DNA of 64,000 nt, taken from NCBI RefSeq assembly GCF_937616625.2, contig NC_065576.1:16308501-16372500 (forward strand), given 5' to 3'. Shown in pieces: positions 23,481 through 35,739 of this stretch. Source of the stretch: Mercurialis annua (Eukaryota > Streptophyta > Magnoliopsida > Malpighiales > Euphorbiaceae). Numbering within the stretch: the stretch's first letter is position 1; each line of letters opens with the position of its first letter. Made by a program: the position numbers and the translations under genes. Under the pieces are notes generated by a model that was not told the origin of the DNA, made no database searches, and was given only the letters and a program-made list of their open reading frames with translations.

Positions 23481-24958
23481 CATAACTGTTGGAACCTCTA
23501 CCACCGTTACCACGGCCACCAAAACCTCTACCACCAGAACCACGGCCCCGTTGGCCACCAAAAGATGCTGCAGGTTGAGAATACCCTACAGACTGTGTAA
23601 ACGCAGGTCTCTCCTGCTGGTAAGATGACTGCGCCACACTGGATTTAGACATCTGCTGTCCAGATGTCGGACACTCCCTGGAGAAATGACCCGGCTGGCC
23701 ACAAGAAAAACAACCTCCCAGAGCTAACTGGCACTGACCATAGTGCCTGCGTCTGCAATTCCGGCAGAATGAAATGTTCGATCCACCACTGTACCCGCGT
23801 CCTGAACCACGGTTACTCCCACTGCTACTAGAACTGTACGGAGAACTCCTAGTACTATGCCTCCCCTTGTTGTGCGTACGGCGACACCCCCGATTGGCTT
23901 GAGAAGAGCCACTGTAGTAGTTTCCACTACCGTGCTGCGCTGGGGCCTGTTGCCCCCCACTTGGAAGATCACTCTTTCCCTTCTGATTCTGGAAAGGGTT
24001 AGAGATCGTCCCAAACTGAATCAATGAATTCTCTATCCGTCGAGCACTATCCACTACTCGATTAAACTTCATGTCTGTCCCTATCAGCAAAGGGAGAAAC
24101 TCCGAGCCTAAACCCCTAACATAGCGGTCGTTCACTTGCCCTCGATCACCCTGTAGATCTGTAGCAAACCGCCCCAAACAGACAAACTCTGTAGTGTAGT
24201 CTGTCACTGATCTATCCCCTATCTTCAGATTTAGCAGCTTTTCTCTGAAGTTCTCAGTAACAGAGAAGGGTAGATAGTAACCTCTGAACATGTTCACAAA
24301 ATCAGCCCAAGACAATGTAGCCATCTCTGGCCTGATGTTATCGTGAAACCAGTCCTTAGCTGGACCCTTTCAGCGATATCTCCACAAGCATCACTGATTG
24401 ACGATCAGTAGCTTGAATCCTCTGACTGTTGTACTCAAACTCCTCCAAAAAGTCAAGAGCATCCCCAATACCATCAAAAGAAGTCGGACTCAACTTCGTG
24501 TAGGTCATCACCATCTCTCTGTCTGTCAAAATGTGATCGACACCAGCAAGTCCGCCCATACCAGCTACAGCACCAGCCTGAGGTTGCTGTTGCTGCGCTA
24601 ACTGACCCAGTACAGTACACTGATTCTGCAGAAGAGCCTGGTTGTTCTGCATTTCGACAATGCCAGCCAAGAAAGTAGTGAAGTCGAACGCCTGCATGTT
24701 CGGTGCCTGTTGCACCCCTGGTGCCTGCTGCACATTCGGTGCCTGAACACCTGCTGCACCACGCCCTCTAGCTCCACCTCTACCAGCACCAGCTCCTCTG
24801 CCCCTACCTCTACCTCTGCCAGCACCTCTACCTCTACCACGTCCAACATTTGCCTGAACTGGTGGTACGTTTATATCGACTTCCATGAAAATCGCATCAT
24901 CAGCCTCAGCTTCTTGCTCTGCCGCGGCACGAGCACGAGTACGAACAACATTGTCCAT
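23481..24958 (-). pseudogene. gag: GYP-1 gag
   Basis: It starts at ATG 24956-24958 (MDNVVRTRARAAAEQEAEAD). An RG-rich segment follows at about residues 40-70, then a Q-rich part, then the Retrotrans_gag core (ALDFLEEF, later MATLSWADFVNMFRGYYLPF and DRSVTDYTTEF). Near the C-terminus is a CCHC zinc knuckle (CFSCGQPGHFSREC), preceded by another Cys cluster (CRNCRRRHYGQC), then a second GRG-rich tail. An extra base near 24364 shifts the frame just before DWF. Gag forms the virus-like particle and its knuckle binds the genomic RNA. Confidence 0.9.
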
Positions 24959-25285
24959 ATCCTAAGGATTGAACAAAAACAATTTAAATAACACATAATT
25001 CATACTCAAGTATGAAACAAAACAAGTAACAAATTAGGATTTTCCGAGAAATCAACAGCATTAAAATATTCACCCAAGTGAAATAAAATTAACATTTAAC
25101 AGCATCAATCAACATATAATGACTGACTCGACGCAATCCTATTGGTGCAGGCAGAATATTTTAAAATCAAAAGATGACGTTTTTAAAGACATGACAGGAA
25201 CCTATATCCGCAGTAGTTTCTAAGACACAACCATACTTAATAGAGTAAACACATAGCAAGCAAATGGCCTTGGTTTGAAACCAAA
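24959..25285 (-). other. GYP-1 untranslated leader
   Basis: Non-coding sequence of 327 bp lies between primer-binding site and gag. The stretch 25201-25235 (CCTATATCCGCAGTAGTTTC and the next 15 bp) is copied into the 5' LTR filler at 25425-25520. I see no other feature here. Confidence 0.7.
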
Positions 25286-25298
25286 GCTCTAATACCAA
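25286..25298 (-). other. GYP-1 primer-binding site
   Basis: The minus strand reads TTGGTATTAGAGC, matching the initiator-tRNA type site TGGTATCAGAGC with one C-to-T change. It is three bases inside the 5' LTR end. Confidence 0.85.
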
Positions 25299-25424
25299 GT
25301 TTGTCACGACCCATTTTCATGAATCGCGACCGGCGCTAGGGTATGGGTAATGTAGTACCAAAACCCATAGCTAGCATTTCAATTAGCATACAAACACATA
25401 AACCTGCAGAAAACCAATACTCGA

Positions 25425-25520
25425 GTCAACTACTACGGTCCCGAGTATCGAATAATAGTGTTAATTCAGCTAGCCTTTCAATTAACCTATATCCGCAGTA
25501 GTTTCTAAGACACAACCATA
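25425..25520. repeat. Patchwork filler in GYP-1 5' LTR
   Basis: Between ...CCAATACTCGA and GCCTAAATCTAGC the other LTR has only GGGGCAACCGAGACTTCA-type sequence. Here there are short pieces matching other places in the element: GTCAACTACTACGGTC (as near 25689), AATAGTGTTAATTC (as near 25574), TAGCCTTTCAATTAAC (as near 17104), and a 35-bp copy of 25201-25235 from the leader. This is templated filler DNA. Confidence 0.85.
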
Positions 25521-27918
25521 GCCTAAATCTAGCAGTTATAATATTCAGCAATTAAAATAACATGCTTTCCAATAATAGTGTTAATTCAGCTTAACATAAA
25601 TAATTCTGAATAATAATATAACATGCCAAAGCAATAATAATCCAGTCGGACCAATCCGACGAGAACTAAAATAAAATAAAGACGTCTAGTCAACTACTAC
25701 GGTCTAAGAATGAAATAGTTGATAGTTCTACTAAAATAAATGGAACCTCCGAATAAAAGTAAATACGGAGATCACCAGACTCTCTCAGATCATAACCCTG
25801 GGAAAAATTGGGAAAAAAACGGGGTCAGATATACTGAGATGAGTTTATACTACTATCTACATTTATTAAGTGGAAAACCTTTAAAACCATTCAAAACATT
25901 TAATAACGATATTACGAATAATAGTTGGAACGCTAATCCATAATTTTAAATAATAAACATAATCCAATAGGTCTGGTCCCGAGAGCTGAGCTACACCGAG
26001 TTACCACTGAACACACTTATACCAGAGTCCCGAGAGCTGAGCTACACCGAGTTACTCTACCTGGTCCCGAGAGCTATGCTCACACTGAGTTACCACATTT
26101 CCATATATATATTACCCAGATCAATACCGGTGCGCACGCAGTCCTAATGATGCCCATTAGGTAGCATGTTCCAACTAAAAGCCATAATATAAAAACAGTT
26201 CGAAATATACGTATAGTATATATTTAATATTAAAATAATAATTTACTTAATAAAGCGGTAAATAGTAAGTACAAACTCACTGCTTGCTAATCCACGTGAT
26301 AACCGACAAGTAACTAATCCTGGTTCGCCTCTGAAGCACGAACAGTAGACGGGTCTAGACAAATAAAATAATTATTAAATACAGACCCTAACTCTAGAGA
26401 AAACTAGACACCACATAGGACTAGTACAATTAACACGTCGGAATTAAATAATCCAGGACAACACAAAAATACCCAAAACGTAACAAAGCACAATTAATAC
26501 AAGTCTATTGAGTTCTCGCTTTAAAATCCAATTTATAAGTATTATTTAATAATCTTTAAATAATAATTAATTTTCAAATAGTGGATTAGCCGAGTTATCA
26601 TTAAATAACAAGCTAACCTAACTTGTCGGGTGACCCAAGTCTAACCCGACTCAAAACGTTTATCAATATAAACCCGAGTTTATATTTATAAAATAATTCA
26701 ATAAAATAATAATCCATTTTAAAAGCAGAACTCAATAACTCGAATTTCAAGTAACCCAAGTTACAACCCAAAAATTTAATTATTTTAAGTTTATAAAAAT
26801 TTAGGGGTTAAACTGTACTTTAGCCAATTAGGGGCTAAACTGTACTTTAGCCAAATTTGATATTTAAAATCAAATTAATAAATTATGTTTATATTTAATA
26901 CAAAATATAACGTTACTAATCAAAAACTTAATTTAAATAAGTTTTAAAACGTTTAGGGGCTAAATTGTAATTTTGCCATTTTTGATATTCGAAAACAAAT
27001 ATAATTACCCGAGTAATTATATTAACTTAAGTTGTAAAATTACTACTGTTTATAATATTTAATTATAAATCAAAACGAAATCCAAATTATTAGGAAATGT
27101 TTAACTTTAAGGATTTATTTGATTTAGTCAAAATAGTTTAATGGCCACAATGGCATATTCGCCATCTCCTTCAATTTGAAGGCACACCATGACCCGCCTA
27201 ATAGAACTTCAAACCAGTAAATCAACAAACTAACTAAAATAAAATCCAACATCCAAATCAATCCTAGAAGCAAGAAATTGGCATCAAAGATAACCTAGAA
27301 CCATAAACCCCTAGCTATGAACCATGTTACAGTAATAAGAGCAAGGCGAGGAACTATGTCCATGGCAGCCGAGATTGAATTCATAAACACAAAAACGAAA
27401 CGAACGCTTTAATTAACCACAACTAACATATCGAGCTATTCATAATCACTAACATGACAAAATCATAGCCAAACGAAGCAAAGCTATACGGCAGTAATGA
27501 TTTCCCATGAAAACATATTTATACAAGTTAAAAACGGAAACCGTACGGCGTTTGAAACGAGATCGATAACGTACCGTTTGGCGTAAACGGGATAGGAAAA
27601 CGTAGAGAATTGAGTCCACAACGTCTGAGATCGAACGAAATCAATTTCGATCTAGAAACGAGCAAGAACGATCAAAAATACGGAATTGCCGCTTTGAACA
27701 TAAACTGTATTTCAATGGATTAAGAAACTTACCGGACAACAGAGTTTGAGGGATGATTACGGCTTCGTTTCTCAGCGAATGAACAAGGGAATAGGGGCTA
27801 GGGTTTTTTGTAGCATGGAGAAGATTTTCTGTTTAGAAAACGTCCTTAAATATCGAAAGGAATTAGGTCAAAAACGAGTTGGAAGAGGGTCGGATGCGAG
27901 GCTCACAAGGGCTGTGAT

Positions 27919-28073
27919 GTTCTCGAACGAGAACAGCCAATTTGGGCTTGGTTCTCGTTCGAGAACTCCTGGTCTCGTACGAGACCATGCCCCCAAGGCA
28001 CGATTCTCGTTCGATAATCTTAAGATTCTCGAACGAGAATTTACTGAAAACAAGGGTCTCGTACGAGACCCTT
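27919..28073. repeat. Palindrome array in GYP-1 5' LTR
   Basis: The same six TCTCG-NN-CGAGA palindromes as at 19573-19727. The last 22-bp palindrome is still perfect (28052-28073). Two have decayed: the CCTGG/CCAGG pair has lost its outer bases and the fourth reads TTCTCGTTCGATAA, with one arm base changed. Confidence 0.95.
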
Positions 28074-28232
28074 AAATGACATGGAATCCATTTTTATTTA
28101 TTTAAAAAAAAAACAAACCGAACCTAAAAACGAATCAAACCACGAACTATCCACGAAACTTAAAATACTCCTCAAAGCACACTGGGAAACACGTCGAAAA
28201 TTATATATGAAAATACGGGTTATTACAGTGAT

Positions 28233-30260
28233 GGTTTCTGCTTTCCAATTATTTTGGTTGTGACATTCTAAGATGATTTCGTTGTCTGTCGCATATCGTT
28301 TCGTTTTCGACTCAAATCCATTGGTGATTGATTTCTCGGTTGCCCTTGACTTTAGTTAGTTTATGTGTTGCTATTATTTTTGGATATGTTGATTATGATG
28401 TGGTTTGTATGGATTGTTATGGAATCATGGAGTTGTAAATTATGAGTTGAAGTTCTATGTTTTGCTTTATATTTTGAAATTCATGCATGAGGAAGATGAT
28501 CATTTAGCCGGTAATTTTCTCTTTCAATCTCATTTGATACCTTAAATTAATTTGTACCTCATTAGTTTGTATTAATCAAAAGCTGAATCCATCAAGTTTC
28601 AAATTTGAACCGAACTGTTGAATTTCGGTTGGATCACTAGAAATGTTAATTATGAAATTTATGTTTCATTTGGTTACAATTTGAATTGTTTTGGTAAATA
28701 TAATTCAAAGGAACAATTAATTATATTTTATATAATTAGTCGGGTAATTTTTAAATTTTAAAATTTATTGACTAAGCGTGTCAATTTGACGTTTTAAGAT
28801 TTTAAACGTTGTCCTAATTTATTTTCAATTAAATAAATTATTAATAACTATTGGTTAATTGGATTTTAAGATATTGAGTTCCGTTTTAAAACATTAATTT
28901 ATTATTTTATCTAAGAAGTGTTTTTTTTAAATTATAAACTATGGTTTATAATTTTCGATTAATCCGGGGGTTGGGCTAGACTTGGGTCGCCTGACATTTG
29001 AGGTTAGCCTGACCGTTATAGGTAACTCGGCTAACCAATTATCTTTGGAATTTAAATAAATTTATTATTTAAATAATATTTAAATAATATTTTGTGAAAA
29101 TGGATTTTAAAGCGGGAGCTCAATAGACTGGAATTATTATGGCATTTTAATTTGTCTGAGTATTGTGTTTACCCTGTGTGATTTATCTGACTTGTTGTTG
29201 TGCTAGTCCTACGTGGTGTCTAGTACTCTCTAGAGTTAGGGTCTGTTTTTTATAATTATTTTACATTGTCTAGACCCGTCGACTGTTCGTGCTTCAGAGG
29301 CGAACCAGGATTAGTTGCTTGCCGGTTATCACGTGAATTAGCAAGCAGTGAGTTTGTACTTACTATTTGCCGCTTTATTAAGTAAATTGTTATTTTAATA
29401 TTAAATATATATACTGTACGTATATTTCGAACTGTTTTTATATTATGTCTCTTAGTTGGAACATGCTACCTAATAGGCATCATTAGGACTGCGTGCGCAC
29501 CGGTAATGATCTGGGTAAGGTATATATGGAAATGTGGTAACTCGGTGTGAGCATAGCTCTCGGGACCAAATAGAGTAACTCGGTGTAGCACAACTCTCGG
29601 GACTCTGGTTATGGTAAAAGTGTGGTCAGTGGTAACTCGGTGTAGCTCAGCTCTTGGGACCAGGCCTATTGTATTATGTTTATTATTTAGAATTGTGGAT
29701 TAGGGTTCCAACTATTAATCGTAATATCGTTATTAAATGTTTTAAACGGTTTTAAAGGTTTTCCACTTGATAAATGTAAATAGTGGTATAAACTCATCTC
29801 AGTATATCTGACCACGTTGTTTTCCCAATTTTTTCCAGGGTTATGATCTGAGAGAGTCTGGTGATCTCCGTATTTACTTTTCTCGGAGGTTTCATTTATT
29901 TTAGTAAAACTATCAAACTGTTTTATTCATAGACCGCAGTAGTTGACTAGACGTCTTTATTTTTACTACAGTTGTTTGTCGGATTGGTCCGAATGGATAT
30001 ATTGCTTTGGCATGTTTATACTGTTTACTCTGTTTATTTTTATGCCATATGGGAGACTCGTAGTTGAACGAGTATTTATAATATTAAATGTTGAATATTA
30101 TAACTGCTAGAATTAGGCTGAAGTCTCGGTTGCCCCCGAGCATTGGTTTTCTTGCAGGTTTATTATAATTTTATGTTAACCGAAAGGCTAGCTACGTGTT
30201 TTGGTACTACATTACTCATACCCTAGCGCCGGTCACGATTCATGAAAATTGGTCGTGACA
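28233..30260 (+). mobile_element. SOLO-1 LTR, right part
   Basis: It continues from 17032 once GYP-1 and one copy of GTGAT are removed, and ends GGTCGTGACA at 30260. Bases 29340-30260 are an inverted copy of the GYP-1 LTR inner half (compare 17033-17950 and 25302-26300). No internal element sequence follows; LTR-2 sequence resumes at 30261. The 5-mers beside its ends (ATATA and AACTC) do not match, unlike those of other insertions here. Confidence 0.85.
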
Positions 30261-30527
30261 AACTCATTCCTCTTTTGTGTCTCGAACTAACTAATTCGGT
30301 TCAAAGCTCCTTATTGCTATAATCACTGTATCCATCTTTTCATTATACTTGTATCATGTCATTTACAAGTATAAGTATCAATTCTTCAGATCGATTCTTC
30401 TCCAGTAATCCCGCTTTTTCCTTCACAACGTCGAAAACGTAATGTGGGGAATTCGTTCGCAATAAATGTATTATGTGTTGTTCAGCAAGTTACTATTTTT
30501 GTAAGTTATATATATATGTTCTTTTTG
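30261..30527 (-). mobile_element. LTR-2 internal region, second part
   Basis: It aligns with LTR-3 internal sequence at about 47400-47600. It ends abruptly near 30527, where GYP-2 reverse transcriptase begins; the rest of LTR-2 (gag-like start, primer-binding site and 5' LTR) is absent from the window. Confidence 0.6.
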
Positions 30528-31691
30528 CAGTATCGTCCTCAAGTGGAAAGCATGCTCCTCCTCACTCCGAGAGTAAATCAGTATGTCATCAATAAACACG
30601 ATAACGAACTGATCCAGAAACGGCTTGAATACCCGATTCATCATATCCATAAACGCTGCTGGTGTGTTAGTCAACCCAAACGACATGACCAGAAACTCGA
30701 AATGCCCATAACGCGTTCTGAAAGAAGTCTTAGGCACATCAACGTCTCGAATCTGAAGTTGATGATATCCGGATCTCAAATCAATCTTGGAAAAACGCTT
30801 CGCACCTTGCAACTGGTCGAACAAATCATAAATGCAAGGAAGATGATATTTTTTCTTGACAGTAACCTTGTTCAACTGTCTGTAGTCAATACAAAGCCGA
30901 AAGGAACCAACCTTCTTCTTAACAAACAGAACAAGAGCACCCTACGGAGAAGTACTCGGTCTGATAAAACCACTATCCAGCAACTCTTGCAACTATTCCT
31001 TCAACTCTTTCAATTCAGCAGGAGCCATCCGATACGGAGGAATCGAAATAGGAGTTGTTCCAGGAACAACATCGATATAGAACTCGATGTCACGATCAGG
31101 TGGTAATCTAGGTAACTCCTCTGGAAAGACATCAGTGAACTCATTCACTATCGAAACACTATGCACATCACCACTGTCAGCCTCTAAGTCACGAACCATC
31201 GCTAAGAATCCCTGACAACCCTTGCCCATCATACGCTTGGCCTTGATCGCGAAAATGAGATTCTTAGGTGTTTCCGCCTTCTCCCCTTGGAAAGAAAAAG
31301 GCATATCACCTGGAATTCCAAACACTACCGACTTCCCTCGATAGTCGATCGAAGAAAAATGGGGTGAAAGCCAATCAATCCCCATGATAACATCAAAAGA
31401 TAACACGTCAAGTACAATCAAATCAGCACTAAGATCCCTACCATGTATAACCACATAACAAGACGGATAAACCACGTCCACCATAACACTGTCAGACAAA
31501 GGTGTAGATACAGATAAAGGCTCTAACAACCTAGATGGTGTCACGCTTAACTTAGCAGCAAAACTCGAAGAATCAAAAGAGTGAGTTGCACCCGCATCAA
31601 ATAAAACCACTAAATCTCCAAAAGAAATCGGAATTGTACCTTGCACCACGGCATTTGATGCACGAGCATACTGAGGAGTCAAAGCAAACAC
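30528..31691 (-). pseudogene. pol: GYP-2 protease and truncated reverse transcriptase
   Basis: The minus-strand pol is related to GYP-1 but clearly divergent. Protease starts near 31691 (FALTPQYARASN) with LFDAGATHSFDS and IMGIDWL. RT carries [15 protein letters not shown], an in-frame TAG at about 30993, a second TAG near 30940 replacing Trp in the usual SPWGA, then [11 protein letters not shown] and [19 protein letters not shown]. It breaks off near 30528 after the words RTILQ. The rest of RT, RNase H, integrase, chromodomain and 3' LTR are missing. Confidence 0.9.
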
Positions 31692-32431
31692 TCTAGCCTG
31701 ACCCTGTCCCTACTGCGGTGCCTGAGCAGAACTGTAACTACCCGAACCTCTACCACCATTACCACGGCCACCAAAACCACGTCCTCCTAAACCACGGCCC
31801 CGCTAGCCACCAAACAAAGCGGCAGGTTGAGAATACCCTACCGACGGAGCAAAAGCAGACCTCTACTGCTGAAACGACGGCTAACCAACACTAGCCGACG
31901 ACACCTGCTGCCCAGATGCGGGACACTCTCTAGCAAAATTGTCCGGTTGGCCACAAGCATAGAAACTACCCGGTGCTATTGTGCAAACTCCAAAGTGCAT
32001 GCGCCTGCAGTTCTGACAAAAAGGAACACTAGAAGCTCCACTCCTACCACGCCAAGAACTATGGCTACAACCACTGTGACCAGAACTATGGGAATACAGC
32101 TGATACCCCTTCCGATCACCCCCCCTTCTTACTCTTGTACTGGGAAGACTTGGACTGATAGTTGCTGCTACCACTATGTTGCCCACCACTCTGCACTATA
32201 CTGTTTGCCTTCTTGGCCTCAGGCATCTTCCCAAAATGTAGTAAAGTACTCTCCATCTGACGAGCTCTGTCCACTACACTGGTGAAGTCTCTGTGCATCT
32301 CAATCAGAAGACTATAAAACTCAACACCTAGACCCTTCACGTACCTGCCGTTCACCCTCAACTATTCATTCTGCAGCTATGGGGCAAAACGACTCAGCCT
32401 CACAAACTCAGTCTCACAAACTCAGTTGTAT
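31692..32431 (-). pseudogene. gag: GYP-2 gag, C-terminal part
   Basis: The fragment begins at the LTR-3 insertion point and contains RVNGRYVKGLGVEF, matching GYP-1 QVNDRYVRGLGSEF, then the Cys-rich CQNCRRMHFGVC and a decayed zinc knuckle YACGQPDNFARECP, in which Asn replaces the zinc-binding His. At least two frame changes are needed to read it through. It joins 53463-54103 across LTR-3. Confidence 0.85.
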
Positions 32432-34159
32432 TGTCACGACCCGAAATCTCGAGTCTAGACCGGCGCTAGGGAATGGGAATGGTAGTTCCAAAACCCGTAG
32501 CAAGTCTAAAAACTATTAAATCTTTTTTGCGGATATCATACATCAAAGTTACATTTCGATCGGAAGCGTTTATACAAATATACATTACCGAACAATCGAC
32601 AATATATTGTTTAAAAACTGTGCTGCTAAGACCTATTTAAAACACAAACCACAATGTACAACTTACAAAGCAAGACAAAACTCTACTACAACAACTACGG
32701 AAGTTCGGACTGTATATTTCAAGATTGACTTCCGATCAAAGAATAGACTTCTAGCCAAATCCAGAGACTATGTAACTGAAAGAAAACACTATGGGGAGGG
32801 TCAACTTTAAGCTGAGTGAGTTATACGTTACTAACCATATTATTAAAATAGCATTGCATTTTTAAAACGTTTTATGCATACAGAATCCTTTAATATACAT
32901 ATATTAGGCATATTCAATTTTCTCAACCTCTATAAAACTCATAATGAAATGAACATCATATCAACAATTGTGATATCCATCTCTGTAATAATTCACCAAA
33001 CCCTAGGTCTATATCCAGGAACACAACACTGGGTTATAGCCTAGCCAAACTCTTTCTGGGCCACCTGACGGCTAACCATTCTACTTCATTAGCAGGCTCG
33101 GTCCTTCTCCCTTCACCGAGCAACGTTCGGGACTTAGCTTGGTGTCATGCGCATTGACACCTAACAAAAATATTCTCCCGTGTGCATATCTCTATCTCAT
33201 CACATAATCACAGGTGCATATCACAACTCAGCTCCTCTCACACACATCATTACAGAGTGGCATATCACCAATATAAATCTCAAACAATTTAAGCACAACT
33301 AAATAACAATTTGGCCACAAAACCAAATCTCAAAACAACTTCAACAACAAACACTTCAAGGCATCAATTAACAAATCAAATGACTATCCAATAGACATAA
33401 AGGCATATCACATTTCTAATTTGAACCATATACAAATCACAAGTTTTATATACAAAGCAATACAATTAAGTCGTATACAAACGACACAAACCAATCCAAT
33501 CAAATCAAGCCAATAGAAACAATCCAAGCAAACCAATACAATCCAAAATAATATAATCCAAACCAATTTAATCCAAGCAATCCAATCCAAAATAATCTAA
33601 TCCAAACAAATTTAATCCAAGCAATCCAATCCAAAACAATCCAAACAATACACATTTGCAATGCGTTCAAGTACTATTCATATAGTATATCAACATAGAT
33701 TTAATTACGATAATGCGAGTAAGTAAAATATAATCACAACTTGCTATCCAATCTTTTATGATTTCCATGTCTTGACCGAACCCCTTAGCCAAAACCATTA
33801 AATCCTTTACTTGTTGATACCTATTACACAATCACATTTCAAATGTTTAAATCTAATAAACGTATAAATAATATCTATATTCCAAATTTCACTTTTAAAA
33901 CCTTTATTAAACATATTCTTAATGGTTATATCATTCATAACCAACTTATACGCTTAACACGGCCTATAACCCTTTTATGTCAATATCGCACTTTGAGTCA
34001 TTTATCGCTTACTTAAAACGCTTAACTCTTAACTCGATTCCTTAGCGTTTATTTGTTTAAAAACAGCCCTATGCATTTCATATACATCCATATACATTAC
34101 ATAAAACATTAACTCAAAGTTTATTTTCAAAACTAATTTTACATCCAAGTCGAAACTAG
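32432..34159 (-). mobile_element. LTR-3 3' LTR, outer part
   Basis: It starts TGTCACGACCCGAAATCTCGAG and aligns with 48864-50672. Relative to that LTR it lacks about 105 bp after 32665. It is cut by the CACTA insertion at TAG (34157-34159); the intact site, GAAACTAGTTCGCG, is visible at 50662-50675. The small plus-strand frame at 32607-32810 lies in this LTR and is not a gene. Confidence 0.9.
33480..33650. repeat. AATCCAA minisatellite in the LTR-3 LTR
   Basis: Imperfect short repeats of the type AATCCAAACCAATTTAATCC and CAAGCAATCC. They recur at about 35050-35215 (tandem duplication) and 50000-50165 (other LTR). They create a spurious minus-strand open frame (MDWIAWIKLVWIILF...) in all three places. 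Confidence 0.8.
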
Positions 34160-34730
34160 CACTACTAGAATACTGCTCATTAGCGACGGATATTCGACGG
34201 AATGAATATCCGTCGCTAATGAGTGATATTAACGACGGATTTGGCGACAGACTTGTCAATCTGTCGCCAAATAATGAAAAAGTGATTAGCGAGGACAGTC
34301 CGTCGCTAATCCGTAGAAAAATTGGCGGGAACAAGGCGGGAAGCCTTTCCGCCAATTTTTTAGGTGAAATTTAGCGACGGATTATCTTGTCCGTCGCTAA
34401 ATTGCACCAGTGGCAAAACGAATCGTTTTGCCACTGTAGTTAGCGATGGATATGTTATGTTCGTCGCTAAAATTAGCGACGGATGTATATAGCCGTCGCT
34501 AACTCCATAAGCAAAATGATTCGTTTCATTTATGTTCTGAATTGGCGACGGATTTGCGATGGATCGCTGTCCGTCGCTAAATTCAGAACATAAACAGGTT
34601 TGCAGACCCGTCTTCTTCATTCTAATTTTTGTCAAAACCTAAATCCTCGCCGCCGACTGCTTTTCTCCACCGGTGCAAATCATCATTCCCCGCCGATTAT
34701 CCCCACAAATCATCATTCCCCTCATTTGGT
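34160..34730. mobile_element. Duplicated left end of the CACTA element
   Basis: It starts CACTACTAGAATACTG immediately after TAG and includes the subterminal GCGACGGA repeats, then stops at TTGGT where LTR sequence begins again. It is a by-product of the tandem duplication and not a separate insertion. Confidence 0.9.
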
Positions 34731-35739
34731 GTCATGCCCATTGACACCTAACGAAAATATTCTCTCATGTGCATATCTCTATCTCAGCACATAATCACAA
34801 GTGCATATCACAACTCAGCACCTGGCATATCACCAACATAAATCTCAAACAATTTAAGCACAACTAAATAATAATTTGGCCACAAAACCAAATCTCAAAA
34901 CAACTTCAACAACAAACACTTCAAGGCATCATTTAACAAATCAAATGACTATCCAATAGCCATAAAGGCATATCACATTTCTAATTTGAACCATATACAA
35001 ATCACAAGTTTTATATACAAAGCAATACAATTAAGTCGTATACAAACGACACAAACCAATCCAATCAAATCAAGCCAATAGAAACAATCCAAGCAAACCA
35101 ATACAATCCAAAATAATATAATCCAAACCAATTTAATCCAAGCAATCCAATCCAAAATAATCTAATCCAAACAAATTTAATCCAAGCAATCCAATCCAAA
35201 ACAATCCAAACAATACACATTTGCAATGCGTTCAAGTACTATTCATATAGTATATCAACATACATTTAATTACGATAATGCGAGTAAGTAAAATATACTC
35301 ACAACTTGCTATCCAATCTTTTATGATTTCCATGTCTTGACCGAACCCCTTAGCCAAAACCATTAAATCCATAACTTGTTGATACCTATTACACAATCAC
35401 ATTTCAAATGTTTAAATCTAATAAACGTATAAATAATATCTATATTCCAAATTTCACTTTTAAAACCTTTATTACACACATTCTTAATGGTTATATCATT
35501 CATAACAAACTTATACGCTTAACACGACCTATAACCCTTTTTATGTCAATATCGCACTTTGAGTCATTTATCGCTTACTTAAAACGCTTAACTCTTAACT
35601 CGATTCCTTAGCGTTTATTTGTTTAAAAACAACCCTATGCATTTCATATACATCCATATACATTACATAAAACATTAACTCAAAGTTTATTTTCAAAACT
35701 AATTTTACATCCAAGTCGAAACTAGCACTACTAGAATAC

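Larger units (their letters stand above)
17033..28227 (-). mobile_element. GYP-1: full-length Ty3/gypsy chromovirus
   Basis: An 11.2-kb element is flanked by the 5-bp duplication GTGAT (17028-17032 and 28228-28232). In minus-strand order it has: 5' LTR 25302-28227, primer-binding site, gag, protease, reverse transcriptase, RNase H, integrase, chromodomain, polypurine tract, 3' LTR 17033-19879. Long LTRs, DD35E integrase and a C-terminal chromodomain place it among chromoviruses, most like the Tekay/Del clade (family knowledge). Its coding region has two frameshifts and three in-frame stops, so this copy cannot make an intact polyprotein. Confidence 0.95.
25302..28227 (-). mobile_element. GYP-1 5' LTR
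   Basis: 2926 bp, with the same ends as the 3' LTR. It contains a 96-bp patchwork (25425-25520) in place of about 18 bp present in the 3' LTR. The palindrome array recurs at 27919-28073. It directly abuts the target duplication GTGAT at 28228-28232. Confidence 0.95.

Noticed and set aside
30444..31106. 220-codon plus-strand frame
   Set aside because: Antisense shadow of GYP-2 reverse transcriptase, whose minus-strand reading contains clear catalytic motifs.
33408..33590. Tryptophan-rich minus-strand frame (MDWIAWIKLVWIILF) seen three times
   Set aside because: It is a translation of the AATCCAA minisatellite and recurs only because the LTR segment is repeated at 34973-35155 and 49925-50107.
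34160..34730. A second, separate CACTA insertion
   Set aside because: It has no right end, and its LTR flank is the same segment repeated, so a tandem duplication explains it fully.
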